Below, in pieces: positions 25,920 through 34,949 of a stretch of 64,000 bases of DNA (positions are counted from its first letter, which is position 1; every line of letters starts with the position of its first letter). Made by a program: the position numbers and the translations under genes. The notes beneath the pieces were generated by a model. It worked only from the letters and a program-made list of their open reading frames with translations, was not told the origin of the DNA and searched no databases. The stretch is from Rikenellaceae bacterium (GTDB lineage Bacteria; Bacteroidota; Bacteroidia; Bacteroidales; Rikenellaceae): the NCBI GenBank assembly GCA_015059735.1, contig SUZX01000010.1, forward strand, positions 1-64,000. The letters run 5' to 3'.

Positions 25920-26285
25920 ATGGGTAAAATATTGATAGTTTCCGAGGACGGGTTCATGGGGGAGTTACTGCGATTGGCATTGGCTGATTTAGATGCCGAA
26001 GTACGGTGTGTGCCCAATGTCGGGCGTATGACCGAACTCTGTCGGAGAACCAATTTCGATGTGGTCGTATTGCTGGGTGCCGGCAGTTTCTGGGGTGGCT
26101 CTGATCCCGCGCGTTTGTTGCGACCTCGGGGGATGCGCAGACCGGTGATATATGTTTTGGCATGGCAACAATCGGAACATACGGTAATGAGCCTGCTTGA
26201 AGCAGGTGCCGATCAATATATGACTTTTCCGGTAAATTTATATCGGTTGCGTCGTAAAATAATTGAAGAGTTGCGAAGTTTATGA
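25920..26285 (+). CDS. Degenerate receiver-domain protein
   Basis: A 121-residue stand-alone protein with the outline of a response-regulator receiver (KILIVSEDGFMGELL at the start, PVIYVLAW in strand 4, LEAGADQYMTFPV at the end). The phosphorylation chemistry looks lost: the Asp expected at the end of strand 3 is replaced (FDVVVLLGAG), the conserved Lys of the KP motif is Phe-Pro, and the acidic pair is altered. So it is probably a pseudo-receiver that binds a partner. It is the first gene of a three-gene operon; the next ATG overlaps its stop by 4 bp. Confidence 0.75.
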   Translation: MGKILIVSEDGFMGELLRLALADLDAEVRCVPNVGRMTELCRRTNFDVVVLLGAGSFWGGSDPARLLRPRGMRRPVIYVLAWQQSEHTVMSLLEAGADQYMTFPVNLYRLRRKIIEELRSL

Positions 26286-27223
26286 ACGAATCGATCTTAC
26301 AGATAATGTATGTTATCTTATTAATTATTCTTTCGGGTGGTGTCTTTGTTAGATATGCTGTGTGGATACTGAATCGCCGTCGTAAAGGGCGGGAAGAGGC
26401 GTTACGTAGCCAATATTTGCGAATTTTGATACAGGCATTGGTGGAGTCCGATGAGAAAATTCCCAAATTCCCGATGTGTCGTAGCGGTAATGCGCGTAGG
26501 TTGTTGGCCGAAACTATCGCTGGAACTGCTGCGGTGATATGCGGATCGGGAAACGATCTATTGCGGCATGTGTGTGAACATTATGAGTTGCCGCAATGGT
26601 TACTCAAACAAGCTCGTCGGGGTATGGGGTATCGACGCGCACGGTTGTTGGCTTTGCTCTCGCGCCTGCCTCTCGGGGCCGAGGTGGCAGATGCGGTCGA
26701 CCGCTATCGGACAAGTTCCAATCGTCGCGTGCGATTTTATGCATTGTCGGTGCAGTTATCATCTGATCCTACGGCGATATTGCGGAGAATTGCCGATTAT
26801 CCGAATCTCTTCTCGATTGCCGAGTTGGCGGAAATTTTGGCGTTGTTGCGGCGAGGAATGCTTCCCATTGCTTATGAACCGTTGTTGATTTCTCCGATTG
26901 CAAACCTTCGTATGGTGGGATTGGGTATCGTGAGGCAGTTCGGAATCGAAGAGGCCGAAATGCAGCTGTTGCGATTGGTGGCCGAGGATGCCGGCAAATC
27001 CGGAAGGGAAGCTCTGCGGACATTGTGTGCCATGCGACGGCCGCTGATGCGGTCGCCAATATTACAACGTTTAGAACGAATGAATCGAGCCGAGCGTCGA
27101 AGTTTATTGCGTAACATGGCTTTGGAGGGTTATGCGACAGGCGCAATGTGTAAACTCTTCAAACCGGAGGAGTGTGATTATTATGAATCGTTGGTAAAAT
27201 CGCATAAATCGGTGCTGGCATGA
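26282..27223 (+). CDS. Membrane-anchored helical-repeat protein
   Basis: A 313-residue protein that I cannot assign to a named family. One N-terminal membrane segment (ILQIMYVILLIILSGGVFV) is followed by a basic stretch. The rest looks all-helical, with HEAT/ARM-like periodicity (LLALLSRLPLGAEVADAV, RRVRFYALSVQL and LRMVGLGIVRQFG among the segments) up to about residue 290. Such solenoids usually hold protein partners. It overlaps its neighbours by 4 bp on both sides, so all three are made together. Confidence 0.7.
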   Translation: MNESILQIMYVILLIILSGGVFVRYAVWILNRRRKGREEALRSQYLRILIQALVESDEKIPKFPMCRSGNARRLLAETIAGTAAVICGSGNDLLRHVCEHYELPQWLLKQARRGMGYRRARLLALLSRLPLGAEVADAVDRYRTSSNRRVRFYALSVQLSSDPTAILRRIADYPNLFSIAELAEILALLRRGMLPIAYEPLLISPIANLRMVGLGIVRQFGIEEAEMQLLRLVAEDAGKSGREALRTLCAMRRPLMRSPILQRLERMNRAERRSLLRNMALEGYATGAMCKLFKPEECDYYESLVKSHKSVLA

Positions 27224-28104
27224 ACGAATATTTGCTGTTTGGAATGTTTGTCGTCGTGTCGGTCTTTGCCGGTGTGTGGCTGATGTCGGTGGTGCGGGCC
27301 TGCAATAAACGGCGGTTGTTGACCGAGACTCGCGGGGCGATCTGCGACATGTCGGGAGGTGTGGGAGTTTCGATTTTGTGTGGCAGAGCCTATGATATTG
27401 TGTGGATTGAGCGATTGCTTTCGGAGGAATATGTCTGTTGTGAAGTGATTATTGTACTTGATGCGTGTGAAAAACCGGCATTGTTCGAGGAGCTGTACCG
27501 ACGATACCATTTGTTTCGGGGTGGAGCAATTCCCGTATCGGAGGTTACGACATCAGAAATACGGGCTTTGTATAGATCGCGAAGTCGCTGTTACAGACGT
27601 TTGGTGCTAGTAGATGCGTTACAATGCTGTGTGGAGATGGCATGGAATACAGCCTTAACGGTTGCTTCCTATGACTATCTGTTGCCGCTGTTCGGACGGG
27701 AAGAGTTGCTGTCGGGAACTATTTTGCGTTTGGTTGCCGAAGTGGGAGAGGTGGAACAAAATGAGAAGCGATTGATTTGCACAGCTATTGGCGAGCCGAT
27801 CATGCTGGTAAGTCGTGAAGCGGTGGTTTCGGCCGGAGGATTCGAAACACATTGGACTCGAACAATTCCCCGACGATATCGGGTGACACTTTGGGAACCG
27901 ATGACTCGCGGAAATGATTGTCGGCGACAAAAAGGTGCGTTTCAAACGGTAATCACTTTGGCAATGGTGGCTGCAATCGTTGTGGCAATCGGGCTCGAAG
28001 TATGGTGGTTGGCAGCAATGGGAGCCACATTGTTATGGATTCGTGCGGTGACGATCTATGCAAAAGCAATGATCATTGAAACCATCGAAACCGAATGTCG
28101 GTAG
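27220..28104 (+). CDS. Degenerate GT2-like membrane protein
   Basis: A 294-residue protein with one N-terminal membrane segment (LLFGMFVVVSVFAGVWLM) and two near the C-terminus (about 245-285). Between them is a domain with the outline of a family-2 glycosyltransferase: GVSILCGRAYD near 46, EVIIVLDA near 74, and WNTALTVASYDYLLPLF near 147. In active GT2 enzymes the last segment reads as Asn-x-Ala-Leu..DYLLxLDAD; here the Asp-x-Asp is replaced by Leu-Phe-Gly. No metal-binding motif is left, so it may be a scaffold rather than an enzyme. GT2 ancestry is inferred from pattern only. Confidence 0.6.
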   Translation: MNEYLLFGMFVVVSVFAGVWLMSVVRACNKRRLLTETRGAICDMSGGVGVSILCGRAYDIVWIERLLSEEYVCCEVIIVLDACEKPALFEELYRRYHLFRGGAIPVSEVTTSEIRALYRSRSRCYRRLVLVDALQCCVEMAWNTALTVASYDYLLPLFGREELLSGTILRLVAEVGEVEQNEKRLICTAIGEPIMLVSREAVVSAGGFETHWTRTIPRRYRVTLWEPMTRGNDCRRQKGAFQTVITLAMVAAIVVAIGLEVWWLAAMGATLLWIRAVTIYAKAMIIETIETECR

Positions 28105-28215
28105 GTGATTACAGAAAGTCGAATTAAATTATTAGGAGAAAAAGAGAGAATATCATAAATTTTCACTATCTTTACAATGGAAACAACGACAATTGTCGGC
28201 AAAATTCGCGCGACG

Positions 28216-29061
28216 ATGATAAACGATAAGGTTAAAAAATATTTGTTGCCGCCGCTTTTCAATGCTGCGGTAAGAGCCGGTGCGGCAATCATGAAAGTTT
28301 ACGAACATCGCGAAGATTACGATATTTCGCTTAAAACCGATAATACCCCGATTACGCAGGCCGATCGTTTGGCTCATAAAACGATTCGCGACTATTTAGG
28401 ATCGACACGCATCCCGATTTTAAGCGAGGAAGGCCGTGAGATGCGCTATGACGAACGCCGAAATTGGGAACTTTATTGGTTGGTCGATCCGCTCGATGGT
28501 ACAGTCGAATTCATCAAGGGGAACAACGAATTTACGGTCAATATTGCTCTCATGGAGAATAATATCTGCATGGCAGCAGTAGTTTATGTCCCCTATTTCC
28601 AAAAAATGTATGTGGCGGGACGCGATTCGGGAGCTTTCCTCAAAGAGGGTATAGCCCCCGAAACAACGGCTGAATATACCTACGATGAGATCGTTGCCGA
28701 CCGACAGCGCTTGCCTTTTGCCGATGAAGCTTCGCGTGAGCGGTTGCGTGTGGCGGTGTCACGGTCGCATCAAACCCCCGAAACTGCCGAACATGTGGAT
28801 CGATTGCGCGAACGATTTCCTGATTTGGAGGTTGTGGAGCAGGGTAGCTCTTATAAGTTCTGTATGTTGGCCGAGGGACGTGTGGATTACTATGTCCGCA
28901 CAACGCATACCTATGAATGGGATACGGCGGCCGGAGAGTTGATTCTCTCGGAAGCCGGAGGATCGACTCGGTCGCTGCCCGAAGGACGCGAACTTTGCTA
29001 TAACGAAGAAGATCTGCGTAATCCGTGGTTTGTATGTCGCTCGAAATTCTGTAAAGTGTAG
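28216..29061 (+). CDS. cysQ: 3'(2'),5'-bisphosphate nucleotidase (CysQ)
   Basis: A 281-residue metal-dependent phosphatase of the inositol-monophosphatase superfamily that hydrolyses PAP to AMP during sulfur assimilation. Motifs: the Asp/Glu metal site PITQADRLAH near 46-55, LSEEGREM, and VDPLDGTVEFIKG near 95-107, then YEWDTAAGELIL near 234. The frame is open to an ATG at 28177, but a -7-like box (TATCTTTA, 28167-28174) would start transcription at or after that ATG. The ATG at 28216 also fits the family's usual N-terminus; 28177 remains possible for a leaderless transcript. Confidence 0.9.
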   Translation: MINDKVKKYLLPPLFNAAVRAGAAIMKVYEHREDYDISLKTDNTPITQADRLAHKTIRDYLGSTRIPILSEEGREMRYDERRNWELYWLVDPLDGTVEFIKGNNEFTVNIALMENNICMAAVVYVPYFQKMYVAGRDSGAFLKEGIAPETTAEYTYDEIVADRQRLPFADEASRERLRVAVSRSHQTPETAEHVDRLRERFPDLEVVEQGSSYKFCMLAEGRVDYYVRTTHTYEWDTAAGELILSEAGGSTRSLPEGRELCYNEEDLRNPWFVCRSKFCKV

Positions 29062-29110
29062 AGGATAAACGGTCGTAGCGTCGATTGTTTGGGTTTACCT
29101 AATAATATTT

Positions 29111-29140
29111 GAGCCTGTCTAACACTCGTTAGACAGGCTC
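29111..29140. terminator. Hairpin between cysQ and the convergent surface-protein gene
   Basis: A perfect 13-bp inverted repeat (GAGCCTGTCTAAC/GTTAGACAGGCTC) with a 4-nt loop lies between convergent genes. T-runs are weak; it probably acts in both directions. Confidence 0.75.
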
Positions 29141-29166
29141 AAACTTATAAAGGATTGGTCTATCGG

Positions 29167-32100
29167 TTAATAAACATCAACACCGTCAACTACGACGTTG
29201 AGTTTATCTTTACCCATAGAGTTCTTATTTGCCCAAAGAGTCGTACCGGTATTGATACCTTTATCGTTGATTTCGTAACCGTTAACCGTAGTATTATTTA
29301 CGATCAGCTCATACGACTTGCCATAGTCGTTACCAATCTCGATCGCTGCTTTCAAATCGGTTAGACCCCCGTTATCATTGAATACACAGGTATCGATGGT
29401 AAGTTTGGTGTTGGCTGTACCATAGAGCAACACGGCTTTACCGTCGGAATTGAACGTACATCCCGTGAACGTAGCTTCCGGTGCGCCCCAAGTCCAGATG
29501 TTGTAAACATCACCAGAAACATTGAAAGTACAATCTTCAAAGGTCGAATTGTCATAAAGAGTAAATGTACCGTTAATTACACAATTCTTGTATGTACCTT
29601 TGCAACGAGCATAACCGATATAGGTCGTGCTGGGTGTATTAATTGAGATATTCTCAAATGTTACGGTCGAGCCATCAAAAGCGTAGTTACAACCTTCATA
29701 GCTACCATCGTCCTTAGTTGCGATTTTAACATCCTCAGGATTGCCCATACCCACAATTGTCATGGTTTTACCTTGTGCACTATGAGGAATAACATATGTA
29801 CCCGCAGTAAGTTTGATATTGGTCACTCCGGCTGCGATAATTGCATCAACCTGCTCGGTAGAAGTGGCAATCATAGGCTTATTATCGACATTGGGGTAAA
29901 CATTGAAATTATCAGTCCCCGTCACGGTATAAGTTCCGGTAGGTGCAACCAAAGCAGCTGTACCATCGTAGTCACCCTTGCAGAATACAACCTGATAGGG
30001 ATTTGCACCCGAAGCAGTCAATGTGTTGTTGCCCTCTAAGGTTGCTGCATAGCTTGTAGCGGTCATGTTGCGGACCAAAACGGGAACAAATGCACTGATC
30101 GTACAATTTGATACGGTCAAGCTATAACCAGCGTTCTCTCCTTTCACGCGAACACCATACGATCCGGCACCGGTAGCAGTGATTGTCGAGTTGGAGATCT
30201 TGGCAACTTTCGTATTGTTGAACGAAACACCGTTTTTACCATTGATAACAGTAGCACCTTCAACCGAAACAGATTCTTCTCCGCAGGATTCTGCCTGCAT
30301 CAACGAGTGCATATTGGTTGCCGTACATCCCGTCATCTTGATAATACCTTGATTTGCCTTGAATTTGGCACCAACAGCAGTATGTACTGCGGCACTACCG
30401 GCAACCGCCGTAAAGGTACAATTCTCAACAGTTACGTTGTCGGGGTAACGCGAATAATCGCCACCTGCAGAGTTGAAAGCATAGATAAACACTTGGCTAT
30501 CAGTCGAAGTCTCGAAGTTGATGTTTTTGAGAATCAACGTGGAGTTGGTATCGCTGCTATTACCATAGATCGAAATCTGACCATCGTATTTGTTGTTGTT
30601 ACCATTGATTGTAATGGTGAGATCTTGTTTCTCGGTAACGGTTACATCGCCGGCCAAGTCGTTGGTCAAGTTGATTACGATGTTGCTCGTAACTTTATTC
30701 AAAACAGCTTGCAAAGCAGCAATTGTACCGACAGCTTGTGCAATCTCAACATTCTCCGAAGTATTGTTCGACTCGGTTACACCAGCATTTTTGCGACCGA
30801 TTACCACTCCGGCATTGGTGTCTTTGTCACCATAATAGCCAGTCTGTTGATCGATGAGGATCTTACCATTCTCGGCACGGTTGTTAGCCACGTTACCAGC
30901 ACTGGCCGAGCCAACGATACCGCCCAAGTCGCGATAACCCTTGATCTCGAATTCAGTAGCGGTATTGCCTGTAAGTCCAAATTGACCATCACCAGCCCAA
31001 TAACCTACAACAGCACCTACTTTATCGCCATTGTTATAGCTACCACCTTCGGTATCGGGTGTAGCAGTCAGTTTGATATTCTTAACCGAGCAATTGGTTA
31101 CGTTACCGTATGTATAACCGGAGATACCACCCATGTAGCGGTTGCCCTCTACGGTTGCATTCTCAACATGTACATTATCGATCGTTCCTTTGTTGTAAAT
31201 CGAACCGGCAACCACAGCAATACCATTGTCGGTGGGATCGCCCGAAGAGATGTGCTTAACGACAGCACCTTTGATTGTGAAGTTCTTGGCCGTGCCGTTC
31301 AATGCACCGAACAAACCGGCAGCGGTGTAACCCGTTGCGAGGTTGATCGACAAATTCGAGATCGTTTTGTCTTGACCATCGAATGTTCCTTTGAACTTTT
31401 TGGCGTTGTAGGCATTCAAACCGATCGGCGTCCAAGCCACGTTGTTCAAATCGATGTCGTTGGCAAGTTTTACGGTCTTTCCGCTGAATGTATTGGCACC
31501 GCTGTTTACCTGCTCTGCAACCCAAGCCAGCTGGGTAGCCGTAGTGATCGTATAAACGCCGTTTTCCTCTGTTACGGGTTTGGTCGAACCATCCCAAGCC
31601 TCAACCTCATGGTTGTTACCAAAGTTAGGATCAACATTGATGTTGATGTTAGTGTTTGTTGTAAGGATGTTACCCTTCACGGTAGTCAACCAGTTGCGGG
31701 TTACGGGGACGTCGGCTTTTACGTCATACTTGCGAATACCGGCGTCGATCGTGAAGTGAATGGGATATTGCTCCACATTGGTCGCCGAAGCCCCCTCAGT
31801 TGCGGGCAAACCCCAGATGTAATCCACATAGAGCGTCTTCTCACCCTCGGCATCTGCCGAATAGTTGTTGATCTCTGCGGTGTAGGCATTCGTTGCAGTG
31901 GTCTTGGTCAGCAGCGAGCCTTCCTTGATATTGATACCGGCATATACGTCAACATCGTTGTAGGTGATGGTTACCGATGTCGGAGCACCACCATTCTGAA
32001 CGGCGTCCTCTTTCCAGTCTGTGGTAACAACACGCACTTTACCAAACGGACGTTTCAACGTAAGATTTACGTTGGCATTCTCCTCGATGGCGATAGTCTC

Positions 32101-32568
32101 AGTTACGAAGTATGCATCGCGAGCCTCCTCGTTGATGACATGCTTGCCTGCAACCTCGGTAATGCTCGGGAAAGCAGAGGTGTTGTAGAAGAGGTCAGCT
32201 TCGGTATCCTCGTCAACGATGTCGGCCCACACGACAAAGGTGTAGTTGTGTCCCGGAACCAAACGATACTGTCGTTGGTGCGAGAGCGCATTGATTTCGT
32301 CGATCCATTGATCCTCTTTCACTACGGTTTCTCCCTCATATACTTTGAGGATGAAACGCAGGTCGTACTTGGCATCGTCGGCATTGATCACACCGCCCTT
32401 TGCACTGTCGGAGTAAGCAGCGGCAGCACGTACAGCTACGGCTTGCGGAACGGTGGCATTCACCGTAACCAAAGCCTCGCCGGTCGTTGTACCACCGAGG
32501 TTCTCGTCTTTTTGGCAGGAGCTGAAAAGCATTCCGGCAGCTGCCAACATCAGAAAGATTTTTTTCAT
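29167..32568 (-). CDS. Large fimbrillin-like/GLUG/beta-helix surface lipoprotein
   Basis: A 1133-residue secreted lipoprotein (signal peptide with lipobox LFSSC, Cys18). The N-terminal 340 residues resemble the fimbrillin-like DUF6562 type (YDLRFILKVYEGETVV, then LTLKRPFGKVRV). GLUG-type repeats follow from about 385 to 560 (GYTAAGLFGALNG, RYMGGISGYTYGNVTNCSV, DLGGIVGSA). A long right-handed beta-helix runs from about 640 to the end, with repeated NxTVENCTFT-type turns. It is probably a cell-surface adhesin or matrix protein with no enzyme motif. A G9 tract lies 5 bases beyond the -33 box of its promoter. Confidence 0.85.
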   Translation of the reverse strand: MKKIFLMLAAAGMLFSSCQKDENLGGTTTGEALVTVNATVPQAVAVRAAAAYSDSAKGGVINADDAKYDLRFILKVYEGETVVKEDQWIDEINALSHQRQYRLVPGHNYTFVVWADIVDEDTEADLFYNTSAFPSITEVAGKHVINEEARDAYFVTETIAIEENANVNLTLKRPFGKVRVVTTDWKEDAVQNGGAPTSVTITYNDVDVYAGINIKEGSLLTKTTATNAYTAEINNYSADAEGEKTLYVDYIWGLPATEGASATNVEQYPIHFTIDAGIRKYDVKADVPVTRNWLTTVKGNILTTNTNININVDPNFGNNHEVEAWDGSTKPVTEENGVYTITTATQLAWVAEQVNSGANTFSGKTVKLANDIDLNNVAWTPIGLNAYNAKKFKGTFDGQDKTISNLSINLATGYTAAGLFGALNGTAKNFTIKGAVVKHISSGDPTDNGIAVVAGSIYNKGTIDNVHVENATVEGNRYMGGISGYTYGNVTNCSVKNIKLTATPDTEGGSYNNGDKVGAVVGYWAGDGQFGLTGNTATEFEIKGYRDLGGIVGSASAGNVANNRAENGKILIDQQTGYYGDKDTNAGVVIGRKNAGVTESNNTSENVEIAQAVGTIAALQAVLNKVTSNIVINLTNDLAGDVTVTEKQDLTITINGNNNKYDGQISIYGNSSDTNSTLILKNINFETSTDSQVFIYAFNSAGGDYSRYPDNVTVENCTFTAVAGSAAVHTAVGAKFKANQGIIKMTGCTATNMHSLMQAESCGEESVSVEGATVINGKNGVSFNNTKVAKISNSTITATGAGSYGVRVKGENAGYSLTVSNCTISAFVPVLVRNMTATSYAATLEGNNTLTASGANPYQVVFCKGDYDGTAALVAPTGTYTVTGTDNFNVYPNVDNKPMIATSTEQVDAIIAAGVTNIKLTAGTYVIPHSAQGKTMTIVGMGNPEDVKIATKDDGSYEGCNYAFDGSTVTFENISINTPSTTYIGYARCKGTYKNCVINGTFTLYDNSTFEDCTFNVSGDVYNIWTWGAPEATFTGCTFNSDGKAVLLYGTANTKLTIDTCVFNDNGGLTDLKAAIEIGNDYGKSYELIVNNTTVNGYEINDKGINTGTTLWANKNSMGKDKLNVVVDGVDVY

Positions 32569-32717
32569 GATGGTAAAAATTGATTAAATTAGGTATAAAG
32601 TTGGTTGAATGTATATTTCCCGCATGAAAACCTTTTGAACAATCATAAAGACTCGTTTTTATGATTGGGAAAGGCCTTTCTCAAAAATATTATTAATTGA
32701 CATTCCGTACATTGCAA

Positions 32718-32748
32718 CAAATATATGGCAAAAAATCCTAACTGCAAA
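32718..32748 (-). promoter_or_regulatory. Promoter of the large surface lipoprotein
   Basis: On the minus strand TTTG (32748-32745), a 19-nt spacer and TATATTTG (32725-32718) match both boxes. The predicted leader is about 145 nt. The gap 32569-32926 contains this promoter, the G9 tract and the inverted repeat at 32867-32910, and no gene. Confidence 0.85.
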
Positions 32749-32753
32749 ATATA

Positions 32754-32762
32754 GGGGGGGGG
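32754..32762. repeat. Homopolymer G9 tract beside a promoter
   Basis: Nine consecutive G on the plus strand (C9 on the coding strand), starting five bases upstream of the -33 box of the 29167-32568 gene. Tracts of this length are prone to slippage. Confidence 0.9.
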
Positions 32763-32866
32763 ATTTTATGCTTTTTGATGAAATTTTGTGTTTTTTCATC
32801 GGAAATATACCCTTGTTGGCTGAAATGATAAGGGATGTGGGGCGGTGGGATAGATGCGGATAACGA

Positions 32867-32910
32867 CTGCCGGTCGGTTTGCAGCGATAATGCCACAAAC
32901 CGACCGGCAG
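32867..32910. terminator. 15-bp inverted repeat after the deaminase gene
   Basis: CTGCCGGTCGGTTTG (32867-32881) pairs perfectly with CAAACCGACCGGCAG (32896-32910), 14-nt loop. It starts 16 bases after the deaminase stop on the minus strand. There is no T-run, so it may be a terminator or an mRNA 3'-end stabiliser. Confidence 0.6.
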
Positions 32911-32926
32911 TAGATTTGTTCGAAGA

Positions 32927-33445
32927 TTAGTATTCGGTCTTATCTTCCTTTTCTGACCAACGGCGAAAAGCGACCATTGCTTCGTCTCGCATGAAATGCT
33001 CACAGTGTATCGAGCGGCTGTCGTAATCCAAACGCAGTTGATCGTAAATATAAGAGTCGTCGAAATTGATATCGGCCGCATCGCGCTTGGTGCAGGCGTA
33101 GCAGATTCGATCGATTCCGGCCCAATAGAGGGCACTCAAACACATCGGACACGGCTCGCACGAAGTATATACAGTGCACCCCGAGAGATCGAAAGTTTGC
33201 AACTTGTGGCAGGCGTTACGTATCGCCATCACTTCGGCATGTGCCGTAGGATCGTTGTTTGGGACAACGCGGTTGGCACCTTCGGCGATCAGTTCGTCGC
33301 CGCGCACAATGACTGCTCCAAAAGGACCTCCACCTTCCTCGATATTTTTCATTGAGAGGTCAATGGCCTTTTGCATAAAGGCTCTGTCTTTCGCTGTGAA
33401 GTTCGCTTTTTCGGGTAATCCGTTTTGTTTGTCGATTCTTGCCAT
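32927..33445 (-). CDS. Guanine deaminase-like nucleoside/base deaminase
   Basis: A 172-residue cytidine-deaminase-fold zinc enzyme, most like the GuaD guanine deaminases. Zinc and catalytic residues are present: HAEVMAIR (near residues 68-75, His and Glu) and TSCEPCPMC (near 92-100, two Cys). The C-terminal ACTKRDAADINFDDSYIYDQL segment is GuaD-like rather than TadA-like. I prefer the ATG at 33445 (MARIDKQNG); the frame is open to 33469. It works in purine salvage in the cytoplasm. It is not obviously linked to the surface proteins around it. Confidence 0.85.
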   Translation of the reverse strand: MARIDKQNGLPEKANFTAKDRAFMQKAIDLSMKNIEEGGGPFGAVIVRGDELIAEGANRVVPNNDPTAHAEVMAIRNACHKLQTFDLSGCTVYTSCEPCPMCLSALYWAGIDRICYACTKRDAADINFDDSYIYDQLRLDYDSRSIHCEHFMRDEAMVAFRRWSEKEDKTEY

Positions 33446-33540
33446 GATACCATTAAAAGGATGTAACAAATATACGATTTTTGAATGAATAAACTCAATT
33501 GCAACGAAAATTTTATTCAGTGCATTGCGGTAGGAGTAAT

Positions 33541-33571
33541 AAAAAAGCCCCCGAAGTGATTTCCGAAGGCT
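33541..33571 (-). terminator. Terminator of the fimbrillin-FISUMP gene
   Basis: An 8-bp stem with two G-U pairs (AGCCTTCG/CGGGGGCT on the minus strand) is followed by TTTTTT, right after the stop codon of the gene at 33595. Confidence 0.75.
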
Positions 33572-33594
33572 CGCGTGCGACTCTTGTCGAGTCC

Positions 33595-34911
33595 CTATTT
33601 ATTCTTTACGCATCTTACGGACACGGCCATTCCGGTTGTTGCAAACGCTGTTTGTGTCAAGGTCGTTCCGGTCGAGGTGAAGGATAGTGCCGTAAACTTA
33701 CCCTCGGAGAGCGTGGATCCCATCAAATACCCCTTTGTCGTGCTGACATCAATGCCGGAAGAGATGTTTCTTGCTCCTGCGCATACAAGAAACTCTGCAT
33801 TGCGGTCTTCGGCCGTTATCAGTGTTGCCAACTCATCGGCTGTCGGAATATGCCAGCCCGCAGGACAAATACCTTGCACTTGTTCGGTGTTGGCTTCCGT
33901 GTTGCCGGAGGTTGCTGTGGTATAACTATACAGCAGACCAAGAGTTGCCACATTCTCCCGATTGCCGGCCGGATACCAATAATCTATTCCGGCGGCAGCT
34001 CCATCGGGTGCGTAGCGCAAATTCTCAGACATCCACTCATTTCCGGCAATGGTTGTTGTCGAATAGGTCTCTCCTGCATAGGTCAAACTTTCCGACGTGT
34101 TGCCTATATTTCCGGTGAGGATACCTCCCTCTTGCCAATCGTTGATTTCTCCTTGTAGTGCGAAATTCATGCCAGCGGTCGAGATAGTGATTGACAGATC
34201 GTATCGTTTCCCCGATACCAATGTGACTTCGGATAGGCTTTTTCGATATTCCGTGCCGCTCTCCATCGTAACGGAAATCTCCAAGTCGCCTTGTTGGGGA
34301 ACGAGAATGGCGCGGTAGGATCTGTTTTCCGTTATGCAGCAGGCTTGAATTGATGCCTTTTCCGTATCGCTTTTGGCTGTTGCAGTCAAAGTCGTAAAAT
34401 CCACATCGGCAACGGGAATTGTTCCGCCGATGGTAACATTTGCTACTTTCGAAGAGGTGGCGTTATCTACGATAATGGTCAGTTGAGACAGAAGATGATA
34501 GAAAATCATACTTATCGGCGAACTTTCGGGTTTTATGTCGGTTCTTACGGCACCCAACAGATCCGAGGAGGCATAGCCGTTGCGTTGGTCTGTGACAATG
34601 GCAAATTCTTTGGGAACACCATTTGCCGAATATGGATAGTAGGCGGTCAATGTCGAATTTGCTTCCGGATCCGCATACCAAGTCAACCCCTCGTCCGAGA
34701 ACGTGGTTCCGTTATAAGTCAACCTGCGATTTTCGAGATAGGTTTCGGACGCGAGTGTGACATTTAATCCGATTTGATCCCCGTTGTCGAAATTAGTTCC
34801 CGTTACACGAGTGCTGATCGCAGGAACAATGATCAATGGAGTGGGGGCGTTTGATGTTTCATCATTGCATGCGATGCCGAACATGAGCAGGAGTAGTAAA
34901 AAACGCTTCAT
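33595..34911 (-). CDS. Fimbrillin-like lipoprotein with C-terminal FISUMP domain
   Basis: A 438-residue lipoprotein (lipobox GIAC, Cys15). Residues about 30-260 resemble a fimbrillin/Mfa-like module (AYYPYSANG, ISMIFYHLLSQLTI). Residues about 280-438 form a FISUMP-type (fibrobacter-succinogenes major paralogous) domain with the C-type-lectin-like pattern: TTTIAGNEWMSENLRY, ICPAGWHIPTADEL, and the end SVRCVKNK. The combination suggests a pilus-tip or surface adhesin. It has its own promoter and terminator. It shares the domain type of the four BACON-FISUMP genes 20 kb away. Confidence 0.85.
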   Translation of the reverse strand: MKRFLLLLLMFGIACNDETSNAPTPLIIVPAISTRVTGTNFDNGDQIGLNVTLASETYLENRRLTYNGTTFSDEGLTWYADPEANSTLTAYYPYSANGVPKEFAIVTDQRNGYASSDLLGAVRTDIKPESSPISMIFYHLLSQLTIIVDNATSSKVANVTIGGTIPVADVDFTTLTATAKSDTEKASIQACCITENRSYRAILVPQQGDLEISVTMESGTEYRKSLSEVTLVSGKRYDLSITISTAGMNFALQGEINDWQEGGILTGNIGNTSESLTYAGETYSTTTIAGNEWMSENLRYAPDGAAAGIDYWYPAGNRENVATLGLLYSYTTATSGNTEANTEQVQGICPAGWHIPTADELATLITAEDRNAEFLVCAGARNISSGIDVSTTKGYLMGSTLSEGKFTALSFTSTGTTLTQTAFATTGMAVSVRCVKNK

Positions 34912-34949
34912 ATAAAATCCGTTTATGTTATTATATGTATTAATCGATG

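Noticed and set aside
30307..32583. A 758-codon open frame on the plus strand
   Set aside because: It is wholly antisense to the 1133-residue lipoprotein, which has a signal peptide, known domains, a promoter and a terminator. It has no recognisable domain; long antisense frames arise from the codon bias of the real gene.
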